Shown: positions 34,880-45,671 of the stretch, piece by piece | How the letters are laid out: each line of letters opens with the position of its first letter | Numbering within the stretch: position 1 is the stretch's first letter | Assembly: GCA_023213395.1 (NCBI GenBank) | Contig: CM041465.1 | Location: 9,920,001-9,984,000 of the forward strand | DNA length: 64,000 nucleotides | Origin: Cycas panzhihuaensis | Lineage: Eukaryota; Cycadophyta | Reading direction: 5' to 3' | Translations under genes and position numbers: made by a program | Notes under the pieces: generated by a model | What the model saw: only the letters and a program-made list of their open reading frames with translations | Told to the model about the DNA's origin: nothing | The model's database searches: none

Positions 34880-35543
34880 TATATATATATATATATATTG
34901 TGAAGAAGAATGGAGAACAGCATGGACAATGAAGATCAAAGAGGACGTGTGTGCATATAGAGATGTAAGAGCTCTAAATATTCTTATATCTGAGCTAAGA
35001 TAGACATATAGGAGGGTGCCTTGGTAAGAATAACTGAGTTTTATAAAAAAAATTAAAAAATTATGAAAAATAATGTAAAAAAGATAAAAACCTGAGAAAC
35101 TAGAACTGAGGCTAGATCTCACCAACAGAGAGACAGTTTTTCATGAAATTTTAGAGGGAGTTGGAAATCTATGATGACTAGCTTCTGGTAAAAATGCCCA
35201 AAACATGGAGCTGAGGTTTAGTGAGTGATTTCTCACAAACTAAGTAATCAAATTGTGAATGGTCTTTTCCACAAGGTATAAGACTTAGTTCTAATTGAAA
35301 TGAATGGTTATATAGAAGGGTTTCATCTAAAGATAGAAGAACTAAAATCTATCAAACTTGAGGTAGTTGCAGGTAAAAAAAATATACGAAGAATATAAAC
35401 ATAAAAATTAATAAACATAAATTTATAACATTTAAACTTTAGTAATATCAAAGTATTATTTTACATACTAATATTTGACAGAAAATAAGCTATGAATTCA
35501 CCCAATACAAACCAACATCTAACTGTAAGCTGCCAATCATACA
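34880..35543 (-). other. Copia F leader, 5' part
   Basis: This AT-rich non-coding stretch lies between the (AT)n target of C and F's primer site. No ORF or repeat of note is seen beyond the AT run at 34880-34900. Confidence 0.7.
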
Positions 35544-35554
35544 CTCTAATACCA
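35544..35554 (-). promoter_or_regulatory. Copia F primer binding site
   Basis: The minus strand reads TGGTATTAGAG, an initiator-Met type site with one transition from TGGTATCAGAG, two bases inside the 5' LTR. Confidence 0.88.
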
Positions 35555-35556
35555 AA

Positions 35557-35905
35557 TGAAGGTGCAAGAGAGCAGAGCAAGTCAAGATGTTATTATGATC
35601 ACTAAATTTCCATATAGTTGAAGGCGGTGTTAAAAAACACCAGGGAGGTATTCCCATCCCTTAAATAGATATTTGAGGAGGCGGGACATTCCATCACCTG
35701 ACCTACACATTATCCGACAATGTATTCAAACAATATTAAAAAAATAACATTTAATAAATGTTGCACATACCTTAATAATATTGTATCAGCTCTAGGTACC
35801 TTTAGGCAGCTAGTGGGAGGCTCTAAGTGCCCTAGGGAGCCCTAAAGGTGGCTTTGGGGGGGGCTAGGTGCACATATCCTTAGGTCATTGGGGGTTATCC
35901 CAATA
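35557..35905 (-). repeat. Copia F 5' LTR
   Basis: It pairs with 20844-21192. The terminal TG on the minus strand is mutated to TA (TATTGGG instead of TGTTGGG). It is followed by the target copy ATGCT (35906-35910). Confidence 0.93.
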
Positions 35906-36850
35906 ATGCTTATGTCCAAAAATGTAAAAAAATGTCAATCCCAAGTGACTTTAATACACAAACTTGCATAAGAGTTGACATTAATTATATCACCTTGGCC
36001 TTTCTCCCAATGGGATTTTGATCTCATTAGTCAAATCTTTCTAGCATCATATAATAACTATAAGTTTATTATTACCATAACTAAATGCTTTACTAATGGG
36101 GTGAAACTATTTTGTTAGTTTCTGCTATTGAAAATATGGTTGCCATGTTTATCTTTTAATATATCATTTGTAGATTTAGGATGCCAGATATTATTATTAC
36201 TAATAATGGGCCTTCATTTTATAATCCTCTTATCAATAAGTTATGCAATAAATTTCATATTATTTATAAGTTATTATCCCCTTATCACCCTCAAGTGAAT
36301 GTCTAAGTTAAGGTTTTTAATAAAACCTTAGCTAAGATTTTAGCTAAAATCATCATAACTTCTCATAGAGATTGGCATGTCCAACAATTTTCAACATTAT
36401 GGGCTTATATAATCTTAATTATAAATGTCACAGGCATGATATCATTCTTTTTGGTTTATGGTGTTGAGGTCATCATCCCATTAGAAGTTAAGATTCCTTC
36501 TTTATATGTCTCATTGAATGAATTCACTGATGAAGAGTTCCAAAGGGAAGCATGGCTCTTGGAACTCAAAAAAGTAGATGAGACCTATTTGTAAGTATTG
36601 CAAAATAATATGGCATCTAAAGCTAGAGTTTAAGCTACTCATTATAGGTAGATTAGGCCTAGGAAGTTTTATGTCAGTGATAAAGTTTTAAAGTTAGAAT
36701 ACCTCCATGATAAACAATGGAAGTTTTCTCCTAAGTTGGTTGGACCTTATTTAGTATTTAGAGATTTAAATAATTAAGCCTATCGAATCTCAACAATGGA
36801 AGGCTTGGTATTTAAAAAGCTTATGAACTCTCAATAATTGAGGAAGTTTT
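35906..36850 (+). pseudogene. Element A integrase, core and C-terminus
   Basis: This continues A after F. YVQKCKKM completes the zinc finger. A W-P-F-S-Q-W-like block is at about 35997, GCQ/PDIIITNNGPSFYNPL (second Asp changed to Asn, about 36185) follows, and then YHPQVN, where the third Glu region is damaged. VYGVEVIIPLEVKIPSLYVS (about 36460-36510) and FQREAWLLELKKVDETYL are the C-terminal features of Tat-type integrases, and the frame ends near the PYLVFRDL...YRISTMEG region. Stops and a missing catalytic residue make it inactive. Confidence 0.85.
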
Positions 36851-37439
36851 ATGCCTAGTGGCATATTATCTCTGTAATAAGGCTAAACTACGACTCTAAA
36901 TTCTTTTGTTATCTAATGAGCTAAAACTATATGCAATTCCTTTCCTTAATCTTCTCTCATTTTATTTTAAGATGTTTCTACTTTTATAAAAGACTTTACT
37001 TGTGATTATATAAGTCTTTTTCTCCCTGTAGCATATGTGTTGATCATGAGTACTCTTTTTTTAGGTTATTAGTCTTTTCCTCTTTTGAACTCTATACTCA
37101 AGAGAGAATTTAGGCCCCCAGCTTTGTCATTTATCCTCATCCTTAAAAAGAGAAATTTATTCATCAACTTCAAATACTTTATTAGTTGCTCATGTCATAC
37201 CTTTATTTAATAGTTCTTCATCCCCAGGATTTATTCTTAGTCATTTATCACCTATTATTTTCATTTTTCTTTTTATTATCCTTGGTTCTCTCTATTTACA
37301 TTTTGAGGTGAGTACTCATTTATTGCCTTCCCCTTATATTTAGAGACACTATGATTTTGATTTACTCTTTTTCTCATGATTCAATCCTTAAGGAGATTGG
37401 TCTCTTATTTTATTTTAGTTCCATTGAAAAGGATAAATT
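36851..37439 (+). other. Element A 3' region (first part)
   Basis: Decayed, AT-rich sequence runs from A's integrase end to the N2 insertion. No gene is seen. Confidence 0.6.
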
Positions 37440-37864
37440 TATTAGAGTTAATCATCATCACTCCACTCCCACCTTTCCAACTAGGATTGTACACCTCGTC
37501 AACTTCAATTTAGACATGTGATACTCAACATGTCAAGGTAAGCCTAACTTTGATTTATGTTAAGTTGAGTTAGTTTCATTTGAGCTAAGTGAACATTATT
37601 TTATTATTATTTTGAATTCAAAGGTTGAGAAGTTTCCCTCCTCCCTCAAATTATAAATATTGAGGGGTGTGTAACCTTGGTGTCTTTAGACACCACCTCC
37701 ATTTGGGAAATTTGTATTACTTTTCTGCTATAATGGATTGAACAATAATGTTTTCATGGTTTATGCTACTGTGATTATGATACATTGATGTATTGTTGCA
37801 ATATTGATCTATGTGATTATTTGATATATGTTATGCCCTATTCTCCTACAATATTTTTCCTACA
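37440..37864 (+). repeat. N2 5' LTR
   Basis: It begins TATTAGAGTTAATC (3' copy: TGTTGGAATTAATC), so the first bases have decayed. It ends TTTTTCCTACA. It is nearly collinear with 42629-43063. The 3' copy has a 10-base tandem GTTAAGGTAA-type duplication missing here. Confidence 0.92.
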
Positions 37865-37866
37865 TT

Positions 37867-37878
37867 TAGTATCAAAGC
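37867..37878 (+). promoter_or_regulatory. N2 primer binding site (decayed)
   Basis: TAGTATCAAAGC differs from the initiator-Met site TGGTATCAGAGC by two G-to-A transitions and lies two bases inside the LTR. Confidence 0.85.
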
Positions 37879-39439
37879 AAGATTTTGGGCTATTGCATCT
37901 CTATTGGTGAAGTTTTTTGAAGAAGAGCAACAGGATTTATAAACATTCTACAGTAGATTTTCTTACAAGCAAGACATATTAGCTATATTTATTTTCTGAA
38001 AAATTTCAGCAAGTTTTATATATTATTTCAGCAGATTTTTTATTATTGAGCTATATCTCTAGTTTAAAAAATATTTCTCAGATCTATTTTTAGATTTATG
38101 TAGATCTACGTAGGATTTCAGTAGCAAGCCATATTTGCTCAAGTCCTTTTCTTATATTTGAGCCATATTTCTTCAGTTCTACATATTTTATTTTATATTT
38201 CATCATTATTTCAATAGCAAGTTATATATATTCAAGTTTTTTCTCATATTTGAGTTATTTCTTTTAGATCTACTACATTTCACTTCAGATCTGCTTGTTT
38301 CAGTAGTTATTTGACCATTTTTTCTAGTATATTCGTTTAGATTTATAATATTTAGCTATAGATCTGCTATACTCACGTCAGATATGTATTATTTAGCTTA
38401 AGATCTACTTATTTTATCAAGTTTTCTAGCATTTTTTGCTACATTTAGTTCAGATCTGTTGTATTTCATTTCAAATCTATATTTTTTATTATATTTTTCA
38501 AGTTTTATATAGATCTGTAGCTTTTGGGTGCATATCCTGTCTACCAAACCATTTGTTATAGCAGATCTGTCTATATTCGACTTGTGAGGAAGAAGATTTA
38601 TCTACTGAAAGCTTTTGAAGTATATTTTTCATCTACAAATTAACTACATTACCAGATCTACATTTTTTTAAAGCATATTCAGTGTTCTGGAGCAGCATAT
38701 ATAACAGATCAAGTCTATTACAACCTTTTTCCAGGTTCTTCAGTTCCATTTTCAGATTTACACATATTTTTATATATCTCCTCAATATATTCCTTTGAAA
38801 ATTTTTTAAATACAAATATATAAGCATTTTTTATGATATATTCTCTTCAAATTATTTGGAAAATTTCTTAATATTGTGACTCTGTTGTATAAGTATGTTC
38901 CTCCACTAAGTTTCTTTTACTATTATTATTTGAAGAAATTTCTATAAAATCTTTGTGCATTGACTGTCAAATCAACATCATAAGAGAAGTACAAGCTAGG
39001 AGTTTTCTCTGCAGCACTCATCATGGTGGCAAAATTAGCCTCATTAGTCTTTGTCCCATCCATAGTATTTTTGAGGAGCTCTCATAATCTAAGAACAAGA
39101 TTTTCAGTTCTATTACAATATATTTATAAGACTTGCTATTATTTTCATTCATTTCTTGAACATTTTTTTTTTTAATATTTCTTCATTGTTACTATTTATA
39201 TGCTATATATTGCCATTTGCTTGCATGCCATAGATATTATTGCCATAGATTGGCTAAAAATGAACAAAGAAAATCAAACATAAGTGACTTCAAAGTATTT
39301 CAAGTCCAGTATTCCAAGAGCAAAATAATATACATCCTAATTTTAAAAAATATATATTTGAAACATTTAAGGTTTCTTTGAGGACTTGGAGCCATATCTC
39401 CTTTTATAACCTGCTGAAGTGAAGAGTCATTGATGGTCT
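37879..39439 (+). other. N2 leader with AGATCT-rich repeats
   Basis: This is pyrimidine-rich, non-coding leader. From about 38080 to 38760 the hexamer AGATCT recurs about nine times in short related phrases (TTTCAGATCTGCTATATT-like), forming a degenerate repeat with irregular 30-60 bp spacing. No ORF is seen. Confidence 0.65.
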
Positions 39440-40391
39440 ATTGTGTATGATATTTGTGAGACTATTGGATAGAGAATGTACCCTCCTTCCTTCCCTCCTT
39501 CCATTTCTTCTCAAGAGTGGGATTTCAGAACTCACAGCCACTCCCAGATCCATAAAATTTTCCTTATAATCCACTGTCCTTTTCAATATCTGATACTTAG
39601 GAGTTTCCAAATTTGGAGTCTTGTAAATGCGCAACTATTTTAAAACATCCACAAAACCTTCAAACAAAAAATATTCATTTTGTTTTATTGAGCCCCAATA
39701 GTTCTGTTAAAGTGTCCAACGTCTGAACCTAAGCTTGCGGCACTGCACAGAGGTATAAGACTGATTTTTACTCCACTCCATGTTATTCAGCATACCTATT
39801 TTACATTATGCAGCTCAAACACAGGACAAAAGAATAGGCGTAAAAGCTGAATATTGAAGAGGTAGCCATCCAGGGTATCATATCTAGTAATTGGATCTCT
39901 AAACTCTATATTTTTGTCATACATCCATCTACCAATACCCTGTTCATCAAACAGATGTGGAAGATCTTATTCTAAGAATATCATAAGCTCCTTGATAAGC
40001 TCTTCAGAGGAATGAGCTTGCTCTTTCTTCTCCACTTTGGAAGGTGCAACAGAGGCTTTGATATTCAAAGTTCCCTCTGCCCGCCTCAGGTTCCTGCAGA
40101 GACCCAATTTAAAATCGTTGTTCCTTCTTGTTTTTAATAAGAAGGAATCTCCCTCGGAATGCTTCCCAGCTTGATCTCAGAAGAGCCTTGCAAATGGTAT
40201 ATAGATGTGTTGAACACCCCAAACTTGAGATTGGATGCAATGACCCCATTAGCGGTGGTGGTGGCTCTCTCCTCAACGCAGCGATAGCTCCAGTTCTCCT
40301 TCATTGATTCAGGTTGCAGCTCCGAGGCACGTGATAAGCAGGTACAAGCACAGTAGACAGCGTGCCACAGTGGCCAATGGTGACCTAGCAT
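39440..40391 (-). pseudogene. Captured fragment of a SOUL/DUF2358 heme-binding-type plant gene
   Basis: The minus strand, antisense to N2, reads a recognisable host protein. From 40130 to 39800: KASVAPSKVEKKEQAHSSEE, LIKELMIFLE, DLPHLFDEQGIGRWMYD and FRDPITRYDTLDGYLFNIQL, the DUF2358 signature, ending LHNVK before a GT-like splice site (about 39795). From 39700 to 39560: YWGSIKQNEYFLFEGFVDVL and LRIYKTPNLETPKYQILKRT, the DUF2358-SOUL junction. This order matches plant plastid SOUL proteins of the Arabidopsis At5g20140 (HBP5) type. The stretch between the two blocks is missing, and most of the SOUL domain is absent. Stops and a frameshift are present. The 85-codon open stretch 40391-40134 may be the transit-peptide end. 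GC content is higher than in the flanks. Confidence 0.75.
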
Positions 40392-41892
40392 TTTAAAATT
40401 TTATTTCTTTATTTTTTATTTTTCAAAAGTTTAAAAAAAATAAATTTTTTTTATATAAATTTTAAGATCTGGGGTTTTTAAACCTTAGACCTCTCATTCT
40501 CCTAGCCCCCCGGTTATATTCAATCCTCACGTGACCTTAACTTATCTCTAAAGGGTTTTTTTTATTTTTTTATAAACGTTTTTTTTATATTTTTTATATT
40601 TTTTATTTTACATAAGGTTATTAGCATTTTTTTGCCATGACTCCTCATTGGCTCATCGGTTTCAGATGAAACCAGCTTCATTAGATCAGATTTTTTTCTT
40701 TAGATCAATTTTGACTGGTCATATGACCAATTTGGTGCATATTTGACCCTGTTTTAGTCGATTTAAAGTCAATCAACCCTTTTTTTAGCCTTTTTTCAAT
40801 TTTTTACAAAATCATTTTTTAAACTGACTGTATTTTATTACCAAGAAACTATTTTCTGCCCTGAGTTTTTTCTAAAGTGATCTATGTTCAACAAACTTCA
40901 TTACCCACCTTTTATTTATTTTTTCAAATTCATTTTGACCACTATTTTAATTGTCAAAGGTGGCATTTTAGTGGTTTTTAGCACTTTTTAAACATTTTAA
41001 CATAAAGGCACCTGTTACTATTTTCACTATAACTTTTCTATTTGACATCCAAATTTAGTCCTGTTAGTCTCGTTGGGAAGCTAACTCAATTATCTTCGAT
41101 TTGATATAGTTTTTTTTTATACATTTTAATGCATTTTTTCTAATTCTCAAATTGCTCAAAGTAGAGGTACTTTATTGTTTTAAACTTACCATTTTGTTTA
41201 CACTTTTTTATATATATTTCTCAAAACTTTTCAGTTGAAAGTATATTGAGCAGTCTTCTAAATAATATATAATTTCTTTTCAGTATTTTGTAAAGTTTTA
41301 TTAGTAAGTTTCTACTTTTTGGAGCTCCCTACTCCTATTAGGCCTCAAAAGGAGGTCTGTACCTTTGAATCATTCAAACTTGACTTATAGGAACCTGTTT
41401 TGAAAACGGTTAGTTCCGTTGGATTCATATTTTATTTATCTTTATACTCGTAAAGTTTCACATCATTCTGATATCATTTAGTATATTTTTTAAGTTGTCA
41501 AACTTAAGGTTGTCCTCTAACCCTTCTTTTAAAAAGTTTCTTCATACTTCTTATCTTTCAAAGTAAAATATACATATATTTTAGTTTCTTCAGCATTGTA
41601 TATTATCATTAAGGCTAAGGATTTATTGCATTAAGAATTTACATTTATTCATTTAAAGAAAATCCAAAAGTTAATGTCTTATTTCAGATCTGTATCGTTA
41701 AAAGGATATTGGTATATGATTTCAAAGTTACTTTTATATTCATTATTTCTTTATTGCATTTAGTTCATTTATTTTCAAAAGGCATTACATTTCTTTTGAA
41801 AAGTATATTTGACATCATACAAGTTTAATCATTTATTGCCTTTATTTGGTTTGATAAAAGCATACTTTATATGTTCTAAAGTTTTTTATAAC
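40392..41892 (+). other. N2 leader conserved with N1
   Basis: AT-rich leader from about 40450 aligns by eye with N1 from about 2240. Shared landmarks are the AGCCCCCC tract, the CTATAACTTTTCTATTT block (41030; N1 2625) and GGTTAGTTCCGTTGGAT (41410; N1 3000). No ORF is seen. The conservation may reflect a packaging signal or simply common descent. Confidence 0.6.
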
Positions 41893-42618
41893 ATGGCACA
41901 ATTACTTATATTTGATGGGTAAAATTTTTTAGAATGACACAAGGTTATGAAAAACTATTTTATTGCACATGATTTATGAAAATATTTATAAGATGACTAT
42001 GATATTAGTGTTAAAGAAAATATTAGAAAGGATAATGAAGCATTAGCATTATTATTTTGTATTATTCATGATGATGTTTTTTCAAAGGTTTATGAATTAA
42101 CAACCTCTAAATCTATTTGGGATACATTAATTTCTACTTATGGGGGAGGTACCCTCCATGTATTTGATGATATTTTTGATGAGCATGTGAGACATGTGAA
42201 GCATAGCGACAACACCCATGAAGATTCATATCAAATACAGGACCAACTTGGTATATAAGTATATGCTCCTCCATTTGATGGAGAGGATGAATCTTATGAC
42301 ACAATAGATAATGAATATAATATGACAAAAGAGGAATCTTATGATATGATAATTATTGATAACATACAGATTACAAAAGATAAAGTTTAAATTTAAATTT
42401 TTCTTAATATTTCAGTTGACAAAGACAAAGTTGCATCTATACATACCTACTTAAATTAAGCATCATTTGCTTACAGCTTTTTTAAATTACTTCATAATAC
42501 AAAGACATATGTTGCAAGAAGGTTGAAGCATGCTGATAAAGATCAGATTTTTAAAGTTTTTTTAAAGTACAAGTTCCATAAGTTTAAAGAAAATATTCAA
42601 GTGTTCGTGATGACATTA
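41893..42618 (+). pseudogene. N2 gag fused to the conserved unrecognised tail
   Basis: An ATG at 41893 opens a decayed gag: MAQLLIFDG then a TAA, and later IRKDNEALALLFCIIHDDVF, then S-K-V-Y-E-L-T-T-S-K-S-I-W-D-T-L and a Gly-Gly-Gly. After the gag core the frame continues with HSDNTHEDSYQ, PPFDGEDESYD, IQITKDKV, RRLKHADKDQIFKVFLKYKF and HKFKENIQVFVMT right up to the polypurine tract. N1 has matching FDGE, DMI, KVK, R-M/L-R/K-x-x-D-x-D and K-x-HKFKE-I...VMT blocks. Most stops could be decayed CAG or TGG codons. The tail's function is unknown to me. Confidence 0.75.
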
Positions 42619-42628
42619 AGGGGGAGAA
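42615..42628 (+). promoter_or_regulatory. N2 polypurine tract
   Basis: ATTAAGGGGGAGAA lies directly before the LTR start TGTTGG and is nearly identical to the tract of N1. Confidence 0.9.
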
Positions 42629-43063
42629 TGTTGGAATTAATCATCATCACTCCACTCCCACCTTTCCAACCAGGATCGTACACCTCGTCAACTTCAATTT
42701 AGATATGTGATGCTCAACATGTCAAGGTAAGTTAAGGTAAGCTTAACTTTGATTTATGTTAAGTTGAGTTAGTTTCATTTGAGTTAAGTAAACATTATTT
42801 TATTATTATTTTGAATTCAGGGGTTGAGGAGTTTCCCTCCTCCCCCAAATTATAAATATTGAGGGGTGTGCAACCCTGGTGTCTTTAGACACCACCTCCA
42901 TTTAGGAAATTTGTATTACTTTTCTACTACAATGGATTGAATAATAATGCTTTCATGGTTTATGCTATTGTGATTATGATACACTGATATATTGTTACAA
43001 TATTGATCTATGTGATTATTTGATATATGTTCTGCCCTAGTCTCCTGCAATATTTTTCCTATA
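42629..43063 (+). repeat. N2 3' LTR
   Basis: It starts TGTTGGAATTAATC and ends TTTTTCCTATA. The target copy AAATT follows (43064-43068). Confidence 0.92.
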
Positions 43064-43068
43064 AAATT

Positions 43069-44499
43069 CTTGCTACATTGAGTAAAAGAACTTCATAATT
43101 AGGTGCTTATAAATCCTTTCTTATAAATATCACAATAAAGTTAAAGGTAAAAGTTTATCCTTTAAAAAAAAAAGAAAGAAAAAAATTAAAAGGTTAGTAA
43201 AAAAGATTTAAAGTAAAGAAAAATATAATGTTATCATCCTCTTGTAATCCAGGGTAAGTCACATGATGACTTCGTCACTACCTATCTATGTAATAGGTTG
43301 GGTTCATTTGGATGAGTCATTCAGGATGTTCAAATGTAGTTGTTTGGATCCACTGTGACCTCAGCTATGATTGAACCTTTCTTAACACCTTTTGTTCTGG
43401 TTGATCATGGTTATTCCAATTATGATTTTTCTATTTTCTCATTATAGTCAAAACCGATCTTATTTACTGTTATCTCCTTATTGATTGATTCTAGCTCTTT
43501 CCTTTATCGATCACATTGTCCCTAAATACTAGTCATATCTTCCCATGTTATTGAGTATTTTTATTGATAGAGGTAGTAGAGATAACCCAGGATTGTCTAC
43601 TACTACTTGGGTGATCTATGTCTACTACTACTTGGGTGATCTATGACCAATCAAGTAATCCTCTTCTTTCTACTAGCATATTTATACCTAGAGTAACCAA
43701 CAATGAAGTTGAATACTCTGTTATTATAGGAGCCTTGTCTAATATTTCTCATTCTTATCTTGGACCCAATATTATTTATTTTGATTCTTAGATTATAGCC
43801 TACTAGTTAGTTAAGATATGTCAAGTACACTCTTCACAACTCCTTCTCCTTCATCAAGCTTCATCATTAATGTCACTATTTTCTTTGGTCACTATCTAGT
43901 ATGTTCCTCAGACTTTTAATAGTAAAGTTGATGCTCTTGTCTCTTTCATCTTAGAGGATTACTTTAATTGATTCTCATCTTTTGTTGGGGGTACTTTACT
44001 CTGAAATAAGTATAAACTACCACTCCAGAATAAGTATAAACTACCATGTATATACTAATTAAAAATTTACGAAAAAAATATAAAATGACAAAAGAATAGA
44101 AAAGAGAAAAAGTATATAAAACTATTATATATTTTCATGGATCTTCACATTGATGAATATATATTACATTCATTTATAAAAAGGAATTAAAAGGGGGGAA
44201 AAGTTTAGAGTTAATTATCTATTATACACAAGTTTTAAAGAAAATGATCAATACACACACACACACACACATATATATATGTATGTATATATATATACAT
44301 ACACACACACATATACAAAGGAGTATAGTACATCTTTCACTTATGTGACATATCATACAACTTCTTAGGCTCATAAAATACCTCACATCTCCCTCTTATC
44401 CTCTCTATACATATAAAGTATAGTTATCTATGTGAACCCTAGTGAGATCTCTTATATGCTCCTAACTTTGTTCTCTCTCCTCTGTTTAGAGTCAGTAGT
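43069..44499 (+). other. Element A 3' region (second part), no gene seen
   Basis: Non-coding sequence of A lies between N2 and the antisense ORF. It contains an A-rich run (43158-43190), a perfect 25-bp tandem duplication (43596-43620 and 43621-43645, unit TCTACTACTACTTGGGTGAT plus CTATG) and the microsatellite at 44254-44314. Confidence 0.6.
44254..44314. repeat. Symmetric (CA)n(TA)n(CA)n microsatellite
   Basis: A (CA)n run leads into ATATATATATGTATGTATAT and then ATACATACACACACAC, so the centre is self-complementary. It is probably a slippage product. Confidence 0.9.
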
Positions 44500-45671
44500 C
44501 AGTCTGTGTATTGACTCCTTATATGGTGGAAGATGCCACCTCTATTGAACTATAGTACTCCCAAATGGAGTAGCTCATACTCCTACCTATGCCAATGTCA
44601 TCCAACACAAGTGACATCTCCCATCCTTCACAGCCTTGAGCTATGACTCTTAAAGTCTTAGCTCCATCCTTATATTTAAGAACATATCTTGAGCTTGTAA
44701 TGCATGACTAAAATACTCAATCTAGTGTCCCAATAGTGTGCAATCTACCATGTTCTATGTTGGAGCCCCCTTTAATATAAGTATATATGGAAATATCAAA
44801 TCTAGCATTCTCCCCATCTCTGAGAGAGTTACACTTTCCTCACCTACCCATAGAAAACATATAAATCGTGATTAGTCTCTTGTGTAAAGGGTAGATAATC
44901 AATAAAAATATATAATTGAATATTTCCTTAAAAAAGAAAAAGAATGATGATTAACTAATATACTTACCAACTCACCTCCTCTCACTAGCTCTACTACCAT
45001 CTCCTCCTCTAGTTGTATGCCTCCCTCTCCCTAAGGATCTTGGTAGGCCTCTTCAGTAGGCTCCCCCTCTCCTCCTCTACTCCCACCTCCTCCTCTCCCT
45101 TTCTCATCTATCAAACCTAGCTCCATACTCTATATGAAGCCTCCTCTACCTCCACTTGGTGATCCACACATCCTCTTTAGGACATCTATAGTTCCTCCCT
45201 CTTCTCTACTAGTTGATCCCTCCTCTCTCCTGTCTCAACCCATCTCATGATGTCTACCATCTCTACCTCCTCTACCTCCCCTCTCTCTCCCTCTAGCAAT
45301 AGGAGCCTCTTTTGTTGCTCCTCTCTTAAATGTATTGACCCCATCATCACTCCACATAGGCAACCCCTCATATGTATATTCTACTAGTTGTCTCCTAGTC
45401 ATCTTGGTTAGTAGAAGATTATGTGTGTATCTCATCACAATAGTTGTTCTATTATGGATTTGAGCTCTCATGTGCCATCTATTCATTCCTAGATTCATAA
45501 CTATCAGATCTCTTATTATCCCTTCTAACATCATTAAGGGAATATGATCATATAACTAATATATCAAGATGGAGCTATAGGAAAATCCTTCCCTCCTCTA
45601 CCTCTTGACCCTCAATAATTGAAGGCACATATTGTCTACTATGTATTGCCCCTAATTTATATGAATTACCT
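44500..45671 (-). pseudogene. Antisense ORF remnant in element A's 3' region (split by B)
   Basis: Read on the minus strand and continuing from 57140-56616 across the B insertion. The open stretch 45534-45235 reads MMLEGIIRDLIVMNLGMNRW, YTHNLLLTKMTRRQLVEYTY, then an Arg-Gly-rich patch ARGRERGGRGGRDGRHHE. Near 44700-44520 a further open stretch reads SSRYVLKYKDGAKTLRVIAQ and GCEGWEMSLVLDDIGIG. Tat-lineage gypsy elements are known to carry an extra, often antisense, ORF between pol and the 3' LTR, which fits the position. No domain is certain here. It may instead be an unrelated old insertion. Confidence 0.4.

Larger units (their letters stand above)
20844..35905 (-). mobile_element. Ty1/copia element F, with gypsy C inserted in its leader
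   Basis: This minus-strand element has its 5' LTR at 35557-35905 and 3' LTR at 20844-21192, each 349 bp. An initiator-Met-like primer site lies just inside the 5' LTR and a polypurine tract just inside the 3' LTR. The target duplication is ATGCC (20839-20843) and ATGCT (35906-35910). Gag-pol runs 25478 to 21244. The leader is about 3.4 kb and contains gypsy C (28171-34879). F interrupts the integrase of A. It is the best-preserved member of the family that includes E. Confidence 0.94.
37440..43063 (+). mobile_element. Non-autonomous LTR element N2 with captured host gene fragment
   Basis: The LTRs are 37440-37864 and 42629-43063 (about 430 bp), with a perfect target duplication AAATT (37435-37439; 43064-43068). 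The primer site is at 37867 and the polypurine tract at 42615-42628. The 4.8-kb interior has no pol. It contains a long leader, an antisense SOUL/DUF2358 gene fragment (39440-40391) and a decayed gag with the same extra tail as N1. Gag and leader resemble copia F, which suggests that an F-like element supplies enzymes. It sits in the 3' region of element A. Confidence 0.93.
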
